Shown: piece after piece, positions 6,062-12,632 of the stretch
Position numbering within the stretch: position 1 is the first letter of the stretch
How the letters are laid out: the number at the start of each line of letters is the position of its first letter
NCBI GenBank assembly: GCA_026987995.1
Contig: JALSMC010000197.1
Location: 1 to 12,632 of the forward strand
Length of the DNA: 12,632 nt
Reading direction: 5' to 3'
DNA from: Sulfurimonas sp.
Lineage (GTDB): Bacteria > Campylobacterota > Campylobacteria > Campylobacterales > Sulfurimonadaceae
Made by a program: the position numbers and the translations under genes
The notes under the pieces: generated by a model
Databases searched by the model: none
Told to the model about the DNA's origin: nothing
The model's input: only the letters and a program-made list of their open reading frames with translations

Positions 6062-6895
6062 ATGAGTGAAGAACTAGAACAAGCCAACCAAGTTTACAAT
6101 ACTATTATTGACTTTGTAACAAACTATTCGTTTCAGATACTAGGTGCATTGATTATTGTCATCATCGGTGTTATCGCTTCAAAGCAGATACATAAACTGA
6201 TACTAAAAATACTTCTTAAAAATAAATTTGATGAGACCCTCAGTGGTTTTGTAGCAAACTTTGTGCGTATCCTTGTTGTTGTGATGATGCTTATAGTTGC
6301 CCTTGGTAAGCTAGGTATAAGTGTAGCTCCTTTTATCGCAGCTATCGGTGCTCTTTCTTTGACTGCTGGTTTAGCACTGCAGGGGAGTGTGTCTAACTTC
6401 GCGGCAGGTATTGTGCTTGTTATAACAAGACCTTTTAAGATAGGCGATACGGTTAATATTCACGATGTGTATGGAGAAGTTATCGAGATAAAACTCGCCT
6501 ATACTGTTTTGAGGAATGAGGACAAAGAGCAGATAACAGTACCAAATAAGTACATGATAGGTGATGTTATAATAAACTCTTTTTCGTATAGAGTGGTTGA
6601 GGGAAGTGTTGGTGTTGCTTATGATAGTGATATCCCAAAAGTCATAGAGAGTATAAAAAATATATTAGCTGAGTTTGAAGTCTTACATTCTGATAATGAA
6701 GCGATAATTGGCATAGAAAAATTTAATGACAGCTCCATAGACATAGCATATAGATACTGGGCACCAACTTCTGCTTACTTTAAAACGCAGTACAGTGTCA
6801 ATCTCGCACTTATCACTGCGTTTAACAAAGAAAACATAAACATCCCTTTTCCTCAAAGAGAGATTAAACTTCTAGGAGAGAGTAATGCCCACTAA
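6062..6895 (+). CDS. mscS: Small-conductance mechanosensitive channel, MscS family
   Basis: MscS forms a homoheptameric inner-membrane channel that opens under membrane tension and releases solutes on osmotic downshock. The 277 residues, close to the size of E. coli MscS (286), show TM1 (about 24-42), TM2 (about 63-83) and the pore-lining TM3 (about 88-122). TM3 has the Gly/Ala-rich packing pattern AAIGALSLTAGLALQGSVSN followed by NFAAGIVLVITRPFKIGD. Next come the MscS beta domain (VYGEVIEIKLAYTVL, TVPNKYMIGDVIINSF) and the C-terminal alpha/beta domain ending in FPQREIKLL. AGAGGGA about 8 bases upstream serves as ribosome binding site, and the gene starts 4 bases after the preceding stop. Its end overlaps the doxX start by 11 bases, which indicates co-transcription and probable translational coupling. 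Confidence 0.94.
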   Translation: MSEELEQANQVYNTIIDFVTNYSFQILGALIIVIIGVIASKQIHKLILKILLKNKFDETLSGFVANFVRILVVVMMLIVALGKLGISVAPFIAAIGALSLTAGLALQGSVSNFAAGIVLVITRPFKIGDTVNIHDVYGEVIEIKLAYTVLRNEDKEQITVPNKYMIGDVIINSFSYRVVEGSVGVAYDSDIPKVIESIKNILAEFEVLHSDNEAIIGIEKFNDSSIDIAYRYWAPTSAYFKTQYSVNLALITAFNKENINIPFPQREIKLLGESNAH

Positions 6896-7271
6896 TTCAG
6901 ACATAGCAAAACTACTACTAAGACTCAGTGTTGGTGTTCTTATACTTTTTCATGGTATTCATAAAGTTATACATGGCATAAGTGGTGTTAAAGCAATGCT
7001 GAGCAATGCAGGACTCCCTGAGTTTTTATCTTATGGTGTTTATGTAGGTGAAGTTGTTGCTCCTATCTTTATCATCTTAGGTTTATATGCTCGTTTAGCC
7101 TCTGTTGTAGTGGCATTTAACATGCTTGTTGCAATATTTCTAGCATATGGGTTTTCTTTTTCACTTGCGAAGTATGGTGGTTTGGCAATTGAGTCTCCTC
7201 TTTTGTTCTTAATTATGTCACTGATAATCGTTCTGCTAGGTAGTGGAAAGTACAGTGTAAATAACAAATAA
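6885..7271 (+). CDS. DoxX-family membrane protein
   Basis: This 128-residue integral membrane protein has four predicted membrane segments (about 9-27, 48-68, 70-91 and 100-120). It carries the DoxX family features LLLRLSVGVLILFHGIHKV near the N terminus and YVGEVVAPIFIILGLYARLAS in the middle. The name comes from a subunit of an archaeal thiosulfate:quinone oxidoreductase. Most bacterial members, including this one, have no assigned reaction; some are linked to oxidative-stress and thiol responses. AGGAGAG 4 bases before the ATG supports the start, even though the gene begins inside mscS. The kinase gene follows after about 30 bases. A role in sulfur oxidation would be attractive for a Sulfurimonas-like host, but nothing here supports it beyond the family name. 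Confidence 0.85.
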   Translation: MPTNSDIAKLLLRLSVGVLILFHGIHKVIHGISGVKAMLSNAGLPEFLSYGVYVGEVVAPIFIILGLYARLASVVVAFNMLVAIFLAYGFSFSLAKYGGLAIESPLLFLIMSLIIVLLGSGKYSVNNK

Positions 7272-7300
7272 GAGTGCATAATTAAATAAGGAAAATGAGT

Positions 7301-10300
7301 ATGAATAATAAAAAGTATGTTAAATGGTACCACTCTTTAGTTTTTAAACTTATGATATTTGTTATTCCTTTAGCAATGCTTCCTCTCTTGGTTGTTTCAT
7401 ATAATCACTATGTAAACAGTACAAATTCCATCAAACAAACTACATATAATGACATTACACAAAATACTATTTTACAAAAGAAGTTTCTTCTCAACTGGTT
7501 TCATTATCGTGAAATTGATATAAAAAATATTTCACAAAACAGTAATACTGTAGACTTGATGGAAAGTCTTATAAAAAGTTATGAAGAGAGTAGTCTTTCT
7601 TTATATGACTTTGTGCATGGTGACGCACATTTTGGGGTAAGCATAGATACTGGAAGTGAGTTGACTAGGTTTGGACATGATTATGATTATGTCTATGACA
7701 TTTTTTTGATAGATACAAAAGGAAATATACTTTACACAAATGAGCAAGAAGCAGATTTAGGAACATCACTTGTTTCTGGTCCCTATAAAGATACAAAATT
7801 TGCTAAGAGCTTTAAAAAAACATGTAGTGATAAACAAATACACTTCTCCGACTTAGAGATCTATGCTCCTTCAAATAATATTATCGCAGGTTTTTTAACT
7901 GCACCTATCATAGATACAAATGGTCTTCTTGTCGGGGTTATTGCAATACAGATAAAACTAGAGAAACTATATTTACTGTTTAAGGAAAACACCTATATTA
8001 AAGAAGGTACTATGCAGACATATTTAGTTGGTACTGATGGACTTTTAAGAAGTCCTCTTTTTAAAAGTGATTCTCAGGCACTAAAAACTAGAATAAAAAC
8101 AGAGCAGTTTAGGCTATGGCATAGCGAACATGCAAGAAAAACTGAGCACAAAAGCGATGAAGATGAGCCGGTGTTTATTTATGAAAATTCACTAGGTGAG
8201 AGTGTATTTGGTTTACATAAAGACATAGACATAATGGGTGTGCATTGGGCTCTTATTTCAGAGGCAGATATATCTATAATCGAGAATTTACAAAATGAAA
8301 TAATTTATAAAACATTGTCTATCGCACTAATTTTATTTTTACTTATCCTTGTTGTATCTAAACTTCTGTTTGGATACTTGGTAAAACCTATAGTGGAGCT
8401 CATAGAGTTAGTAAAAAAGTTTGAAAGTGGCAATAGAGATGTATCTATAAAGATACATAATGAGAATGAGATAGGAGTACTAGCAGGGTATTTTGATGAG
8501 ATGATGCATACCATAAAAGAGAGCGAGCAAGAACTAGATGAACAAAAGTTTGCACTTAATGCACACTCTATAGTTGCTGTTACTGATGTAGGTGGTAGTA
8601 TCACATATGTAAATAAAAAATTTGAAGAGATTAGTGGGTACTCACAAGCTGAACTTGTAGGTAAAAATCATAGGATTTTAAACTCTAAAAATCAGCCAAA
8701 AGAGTATTGGCAGAATATGTATAATAATATATCTTCTGGTATTGTATGGAATGATGAGATTAAAAATATTAACAAAAATGGAGAAGAGTACTGGGTAGAC
8801 ACGACAATAGTACCATTTTTTAATAATGATGGAGAAATAACAAGTTATGTAGCAATACGAACAGATATTACACAGAAGAAAAAAGATGAGTTTTTATTAA
8901 TAGAAGCAAAAAAGATAGCTGATGAGAGTGTAAAGGTTAAAGCAGAGTTCTTTGCTAGTATGTCACATGAGATTCGTACACCAATGAACGGTATTATTGG
9001 GATGCTTGGACTTCTTCTCAAAACAAAACTCAGTGAAACACAGAACCATCAAGCATATCTAGCACAAACAAGTGCACAGGCTCTTTTAAGCCTTATCAAC
9101 GACATCTTAGACTTTTCAAAGTTTGAGGCTGATAAGTTAGAGTTAGAGTATAAGGCGTTTCGTATTAGAGATGATTTTGGAGATTTTGCTGAGGCTATCG
9201 CGTTTAAAGCACAAGAAAAAGGTGTAGATATTGTTTTAGATATACAGGGTGTCGCTTACGAAACAATTGTAGCAGATGCATACAGAATACGACAAATACT
9301 AAACAATCTTGTAAGTAATGCGATAAAATTTACGCATGAAGGTTATGTGCTTATAACTGTTTCCTTAGTAGAGCTCAATGAAGAAGAAGGAAGGTTGTTT
9401 ATATCTGTAGAAGATACGGGAATAGGGATTCCACAAGACAAGATAAGTAAACTTTTTGATTCATTTTCACAAGTTGATAGTTCTACTACACGAAAGTATG
9501 GCGGAACAGGTTTGGGTCTCTCTATAGTAAAAAAACTAGTTGAAATTATGGATGGGAAGATAGAAGTTTCTTCTGAGTTAGGTAAGGGGAGTAAGTTTGA
9601 ACTAGACATAGCTGTTAGATTAGATAAAGAGAGAGTTGTTTCTCTACCAGATATAGATGTTAAAGAGAAAAAAGTACTTATTTTAGATAAGAGTAAAAAA
9701 AGTGCAGAAGTGTTAGCAAAACAACTAAAACACTGGGGCATGTCTGTAAGTTTTGAAAAAGATGCCCAAGATAACTATGATATTGTTTTTATATCTAATG
9801 ATGAAAATGCCTTGAGTTTAGGCGAGTCTTTAAAGCAAGAGTATAAAGATGCAAAATTTGTTCTTATGACATCTCTTGAAGATACAGCTAAAGTCAGTCA
9901 CTATATGGAGTCGGTGTATGATACTTACTTCCCTCAACCTGCTACTACAAAAGATATGTTTAAAGCACTTCATACTTTAAAGAGTTCGTATGATGCAGAT
10001 GAAACTTATGAGCAAGAGAGTAGTGAAGTAGTATTTAACCCTGATACTAAAATACTATTAGTTGATGACAATAAAGTGAACCAGCTAGTTGCTCTAGGTT
10101 TACTAGAAGAGTTTGACTTAGATGCTGACATAGCTAACAATGGACTAGAAGCCATCAAAGCTGTTGAAGCAGCAGGAGATGAGCCATATGAGATAATCCT
10201 TATGGATTGTCAAATGCCTGAGATGGATGGTTATGATGCAACGCGAGCTCTAAAAAGTGGTGAGTACGGTGCAAATATTGCAAAAATACCAGTAGTAGCA

Positions 10301-10426
10301 ATGACAGCAAACGCGATGGAAGGGGATAAAGAGAAGTGCTATGCCGCTGGTATGGATGACTATATATCTAAACCCATAGACCCTGCACGACTCGAAGAGG
10401 TGCTTAAAAAGTATCTTCTTTCTTAA
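7301..10426 (+). CDS. Hybrid sensor histidine kinase (dCache-HAMP-PAS-HisKA-HATPase-REC-REC)
   Basis: This is an inner-membrane sensor of 1041 residues; numbering here uses the ATG at 7295, two codons longer. TM1 is about 17-36. A periplasmic double-Cache-like domain spans about 37-335 (YDIFLIDTKGNILYTNEQEADLG at 134-156, shown split by its key YDIFLID and GNILYTN). TM2 is about 337-360, HAMP about 357-410 and PAS about 415-530 (GKNHRILNS, YWVDTTIVPF). HisKA has phosphoacceptor H558 in SMSHEIRTPMNG. HATPase has NNLVSNAIKF, DTGIGIP and GGTGLGLSI. The first receiver (about 792-895) is degenerate. The second (about 918-1040) is intact, with D924/D925, D971 in DCQMPEMDG, T1004 and K1026. AAGGA lies 2 bases before the ATG at 7295 but 8 before the one at 7301, so the latter is chosen. 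No Hpt domain or response regulator is present nearby. The ligand is unknown. The 3' end overlaps pssA by 4 bases. Confidence 0.93.
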   Translation: MNNKKYVKWYHSLVFKLMIFVIPLAMLPLLVVSYNHYVNSTNSIKQTTYNDITQNTILQKKFLLNWFHYREIDIKNISQNSNTVDLMESLIKSYEESSLSLYDFVHGDAHFGVSIDTGSELTRFGHDYDYVYDIFLIDTKGNILYTNEQEADLGTSLVSGPYKDTKFAKSFKKTCSDKQIHFSDLEIYAPSNNIIAGFLTAPIIDTNGLLVGVIAIQIKLEKLYLLFKENTYIKEGTMQTYLVGTDGLLRSPLFKSDSQALKTRIKTEQFRLWHSEHARKTEHKSDEDEPVFIYENSLGESVFGLHKDIDIMGVHWALISEADISIIENLQNEIIYKTLSIALILFLLILVVSKLLFGYLVKPIVELIELVKKFESGNRDVSIKIHNENEIGVLAGYFDEMMHTIKESEQELDEQKFALNAHSIVAVTDVGGSITYVNKKFEEISGYSQAELVGKNHRILNSKNQPKEYWQNMYNNISSGIVWNDEIKNINKNGEEYWVDTTIVPFFNNDGEITSYVAIRTDITQKKKDEFLLIEAKKIADESVKVKAEFFASMSHEIRTPMNGIIGMLGLLLKTKLSETQNHQAYLAQTSAQALLSLINDILDFSKFEADKLELEYKAFRIRDDFGDFAEAIAFKAQEKGVDIVLDIQGVAYETIVADAYRIRQILNNLVSNAIKFTHEGYVLITVSLVELNEEEGRLFISVEDTGIGIPQDKISKLFDSFSQVDSSTTRKYGGTGLGLSIVKKLVEIMDGKIEVSSELGKGSKFELDIAVRLDKERVVSLPDIDVKEKKVLILDKSKKSAEVLAKQLKHWGMSVSFEKDAQDNYDIVFISNDENALSLGESLKQEYKDAKFVLMTSLEDTAKVSHYMESVYDTYFPQPATTKDMFKALHTLKSSYDADETYEQESSEVVFNPDTKILLVDDNKVNQLVALGLLEEFDLDADIANNGLEAIKAVEAAGDEPYEIILMDCQMPEMDGYDATRALKSGEYGANIAKIPVVAMTANAMEGDKEKCYAAGMDDYISKPIDPARLEEVLKKYLLS

Positions 10427-10980
10427 GGGTGTTTTACTTTGAGTTTTGAGTTTAGACTCCAGCCAATTAGAAGCATTAAAACCATAACAGCGAGGGCAGG
10501 TAAAAGTTCATAAGCATTACTAAGATAGACTAACCAGAGTAAAATAGCTCCAAGGGGAGTTGGCACTCCTGTAAAATACTTCTCCACTTCTCCTGCATCC
10601 GCGTTGAGGTTAAAGTGGATAAGACGACGAAGACCTGAAATGACATAATAGATACTGATAATAGAAGCAACTATTAAAAAACTGCCCTTAAGTTGTGCCG
10701 CATATGTAGCTTGAAATATCAAAAAGACAGGTACAAGAACAAAACTTAAAAAGTCTGCAAAACTATCAAGCTGTACTCCAAACTCATTACTTAGTTTATA
10801 TTTTCTAGCAATTTTTCCGTCAAAAATATCAAATGCACCACCTACCCATGCAAGTGCTATAGCTAAAGTAAAGTTGTTTTGAGTGATGAAGTAAGTAGCC
10901 ATAAGACCTGCTGTAATGTTTACAAATGTAAAAAGATTTGCTAAGTTAAAGTGAGAAGAGGGTGTCCATAAAAAGTTCAT
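10423..10980 (-). CDS. pssA: CDP-diacylglycerol--serine O-phosphatidyltransferase
   Basis: PssA transfers a phosphatidyl group from CDP-diacylglycerol to L-serine, giving phosphatidylserine, the precursor of phosphatidylethanolamine, in the inner membrane. The CDP-alcohol phosphatidyltransferase signature is complete: D54-G-x2-A-R59-x8-G68-x3-D72-x3-D76, visible as DGKIAR, FGVQLD and SFAD. Several hydrophobic segments follow, and TGVPTPLGA (137-145) is typical of Bacillus-type PssA rather than of phosphatidylglycerophosphate synthase. The assignment to serine rests on this pattern and is strong but not proven. At 185 residues it is shorter than many PssA proteins (about 235-250), but the core looks whole. 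AAGG 6 bases before the ATG and an extended -10 fix the start. The stop overlaps the stop of the convergent kinase gene. Confidence 0.85.
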   Translation of the reverse strand: MNFLWTPSSHFNLANLFTFVNITAGLMATYFITQNNFTLAIALAWVGGAFDIFDGKIARKYKLSNEFGVQLDSFADFLSFVLVPVFLIFQATYAAQLKGSFLIVASIISIYYVISGLRRLIHFNLNADAGEVEKYFTGVPTPLGAILLWLVYLSNAYELLPALAVMVLMLLIGWSLNSKLKVKHP

Positions 10981-11008
10981 ATATTGCCTTGATTATTTAA
11001 TGTTGTGT

Positions 11009-11017
11009 ATTATATCA
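11009..11017 (-). promoter_or_regulatory. Extended -10 promoter of pssA
   Basis: On the minus strand the sequence is TGATATAAT, a perfect extended -10. Transcription would start near 11002, about 21 bases before the ATG. The Fur-like site at 11052-11070 lies about 35 bases upstream of this element, so an effect of Fur on pssA is possible but not shown. Confidence 0.6.
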
Positions 11018-11031
11018 AAATAAATATTGCG

Positions 11032-11050
11032 ATTAAAGCTACTCTTTAAT
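11032..11050. repeat. Perfect 7-bp inverted repeat next to the Fur box
   Basis: ATTAAAG and CTTTAAT form a perfect inverted repeat around a 5-base centre (CTACT). It lies between the divergent pssA and feoA promoters, one base away from the Fur-like site. It has no adjacent T-run and is upstream of both transcripts, so it is more likely an operator for a dimeric regulator than a terminator. AT-rich repeats of this length can also arise by chance. Confidence 0.4.
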
Positions 11051-11051
11051 T

Positions 11052-11070
11052 GATAATGATTATAATTTTA
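11052..11070 (+). promoter_or_regulatory. Fur box overlapping the feoAB -10
   Basis: The 19 bases match the classical Fur consensus GATAATGATAATCATTATC at 15 positions; the first nine are identical. A TATAAT hexamer at 11061-11066 lies within it, so Fur binding with iron would block RNA polymerase at the feoAB promoter. Transcription would start near 11073, about 22 bases before the feoA ATG. Confidence 0.75.
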
Positions 11071-11094
11071 AAAACATAACTATAAAGAATAAAA

Positions 11095-11322
11095 ATGAAA
11101 ACATTATTAGATTGTCATAAAACTTGTGTGGTTAAAGTTTTGAAGTTAAATACCAAGGGTGACTTAAAGCAGAGACTTATCTCTTTTGGCATTATGAAAG
11201 AAGCAACTTTAGAGGTGCTAGAACATGCCCCTGGCAAAAGTACCATAGAGGTAAAAGTCGGAAAAATGCGTATAGCTCTTCGTGCACAAGAAGCACAGCT
11301 AATAGAAGTAGAAAAAATATGA
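11095..11322 (+). CDS. feoA: Ferrous iron transport accessory protein FeoA
   Basis: FeoA is a small cytoplasmic SH3-like protein needed for full activity of the FeoB iron transporter. The 75 residues match the family in length and pattern: LKQRLISFGIMKEATLEVL (24-42), the APGKSTIEVKV strand region and the end LRAQEAQLIEVE, which corresponds to the conserved ALR..EA..I.V. There is only a weak purine stretch (AAAGAA) upstream of the ATG. The stop overlaps the feoB start in ATGA, so the two genes are translationally coupled. Transcription should be repressed by Fur under iron sufficiency, given the box at the promoter. Two Cys residues near the N terminus (DCHKTC) are not a general family feature; their significance is unknown. 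Confidence 0.9.
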   Translation: MKTLLDCHKTCVVKVLKLNTKGDLKQRLISFGIMKEATLEVLEHAPGKSTIEVKVGKMRIALRAQEAQLIEVEKI

Positions 11323-12632
11323 ATGAAAAACAGACAAATATAGTAGACCCAAAAGCTTGTCCAATAACAGCAAACCACATTAAAGTAGCACTTGTTGGAC
11401 AACCCAATGTTGGTAAAAGTATGCTTATCAACTCAGTCTCAAATGCACACCTTCATGTAGGAAACTTTTCAGGGGTTACAGTAGATAAAACTGAAGTTCT
11501 TTTTGACTACGGAGAGTATAGTTTTACTGTTGTTGACCTACCTGGAACATATGCTTTTACGGACTATACTATAGAAGAGAGAGTGACACATGACTACCTC
11601 TGTGCTGAAGACTATGATATCATCATAAATGTTGTGGATTCTACAAACTTAGAAAAAAACCTACAACTCACTTCTGAACTTCTTACTATGAGTAAAAAAG
11701 TAGTTATCGCATTAAACATGAGTGATGAGGCTCAAAAAGAGAACATCTCAATAAATGCGAAGTATATGTCTGAACTTATGGGTGTCCCATGTGTTAAAGT
11801 ATCAGCAGTTACAAAAGAGGGTATCGGCGAGCTAATAAATGCGATTATACAAAAATATGAGAACCCAAGAAACAAACCAAAGCTTGTCTTTAGCGAACCA
11901 GTAGAAGAAGAGATAGCACAGATAGTTTGGTATCTTGATAAACATAGATTTAAGAGTGTAAATACTTACAGAAACATCGCAATAAACCTTTTAAAAAACA
12001 ATAAAAGAACATATGAAAAACTTCATGACGAGCCAATATGGACTGAACTCCAACCGATTTTAATTGAAGCGAGTAAACATATAGAACTACACCATGATAG
12101 TGATGATATAAAAGAAGCATTTGCTGAAGAGTATGCATCGTTTAACCGTGGTATTGTTGCTGAGGTAGTTAAACAAGATGGTAAACAAGAAAAGAAAACT
12201 ATTACTGAGAAGATAGACTCTATTTTAATTCATCCTATCTTTGGTATTCCCATTTTTCTCTTTTTTATGTGGTTTTTATTTCAACTAACTTTTGAAGTAG
12301 GTGCTATTCCTATGGAATATATTGATGCCTTTTTTATATGGTTTGGTGATACATTAGGGGCGACAATAGCCAATGATGATGTTCGCTCTCTTATAGTAGA
12401 TGGAATCATCGCGGGTGTTGGAGCAGTTGTTCTTTTTGTGCCAAATATCATCATACTTTTTATAGGTATAGCACTTTTAGAGAGTACGGGTTATATGAGC
12501 CGTGTTGCTTTTTTACTCGATGGATTTTTTCATAAATTTGGGTTGCATGGTCAGAGCTTTATTCCTCTTGTGACAGGGTTTGGTTGTTCTATCCCTGCTT
12601 ATATGTCCGCTAGAATACTTAAAAATGACAGA
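11319..12632 (+). CDS. feoB: Ferrous iron transporter FeoB, 3'-truncated by window end
   Basis: FeoB is the inner-membrane Fe(II) transporter with an N-terminal G-protein domain. The 438 visible codons run open to the edge; a full protein is usually about 700-770 residues. G motifs: G1 GQPNVGKS (27-34), the G2 Thr54 in GVTVDK, G3 DLPGTY (from D73), G4 NMSD (133-136) and G5 VSA (161-163). A helical GDI-like region follows, then membrane segments from about residue 302, including LIHPIFGIPIFLFF. The gate motif GFGCSIPA with the conserved Cys423 is near the edge (canonical forms read GFGC-x-VPA). The G1 motif begins at residue 27, against about residue 10 in E. coli, so there is a short N-terminal extension containing one Cys. 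The ATG overlaps the feoA stop. An ATG at 11323 is in another frame and is not used. Confidence 0.94.
   Translation, partial: MNEKQTNIVDPKACPITANHIKVALVGQPNVGKSMLINSVSNAHLHVGNFSGVTVDKTEVLFDYGEYSFTVVDLPGTYAFTDYTIEERVTHDYLCAEDYDIIINVVDSTNLEKNLQLTSELLTMSKKVVIALNMSDEAQKENISINAKYMSELMGVPCVKVSAVTKEGIGELINAIIQKYENPRNKPKLVFSEPVEEEIAQIVWYLDKHRFKSVNTYRNIAINLLKNNKRTYEKLHDEPIWTELQPILIEASKHIELHHDSDDIKEAFAEEYASFNRGIVAEVVKQDGKQEKKTITEKIDSILIHPIFGIPIFLFFMWFLFQLTFEVGAIPMEYIDAFFIWFGDTLGATIANDDVRSLIVDGIIAGVGAVVLFVPNIIILFIGIALLESTGYMSRVAFLLDGFFHKFGLHGQSFIPLVTGFGCSIPAYMSARILKNDR

Noticed and set aside
9343..9741. Antisense open frame of 132 codons within the kinase gene
   Set aside because: It lies entirely opposite strongly conserved HATPase coding sequence, is Ser/Leu-rich, and has no ribosome site or promoter; a shadow frame.
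11115..11431. Minus-strand open frames opposite feoA and the start of feoB
   Set aside because: They are antisense to clearly conserved FeoA and FeoB coding sequence and have Phe/Cys-rich composition typical of shadow frames.
1..12632. Defence system, mobile element, prophage or CRISPR content
   Set aside because: Every gene long enough to classify belongs to a housekeeping or common membrane/signalling family, and I see no direct-repeat array, terminal inverted repeats, integrase or toxin-antitoxin pair.

Overview
The window looks like core chromosome of a low-GC Campylobacterota (epsilonproteobacterium), probably a Sulfurimonas-like marine or sediment organism. This is inferred from the AT-rich codon use, extended -10 promoters (TGnTATAAT) without good -35 boxes, and the kinds of proteins present. 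I see no transposase, integrase, phage gene, CRISPR array, tRNA or rRNA. All sequence is accounted for by genes or by intergenic gaps of about 200 bases or less.

Layout. Positions 1-841 hold the 3' part of fabH (fatty-acid chain initiation), followed closely by an MltF-like lytic transglycosylase (861-2270). A convergent HIT-family hydrolase gene (2267-2650, minus) meets the transglycosylase gene in a 4-base stop-codon overlap. Next, on the minus strand, is a DEAD-box RNA helicase with an arginine/glycine-rich tail (2786-4387). Its leader of about 75 nt contains a possible 17-codon upstream ORF. From a divergent promoter region a plus-strand cluster runs to 10426: rmuC, a 63-residue protein of unknown function, an MscS-type mechanosensitive channel, a DoxX-family membrane protein, and a large hybrid sensor histidine kinase (Cache sensor, HAMP, PAS, HisKA, HATPase, degenerate receiver, intact receiver). 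The kinase gene converges with pssA (10423-10980, minus), again with a 4-base stop overlap. Divergent from pssA is feoA-feoB (11095 to the window end), the ferrous iron uptake operon, behind a clear Fur-box-like site. feoB is cut by the window edge after 438 codons.

How the genes work together. Much of the content concerns the cell envelope: fatty-acid initiation, phosphatidylserine synthesis, murein turnover, osmotic release and a membrane sensor. The mscS-doxX-kinase cluster is tightly packed (11-base overlap, then a gap of about 30 bases), so the kinase may sense an envelope or environmental signal, but no partner response regulator or Hpt protein is encoded here. The iron operon is a separate, Fur-controlled unit.

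I found no convincing new multi-gene system. The items most worth a second look are the structured leader with a small ORF ahead of the helicase, a possibly leaderless 63-residue gene, the degenerate receiver in the kinase, the HIT protein lacking the first histidine of its triad, and an inverted repeat beside the Fur box.
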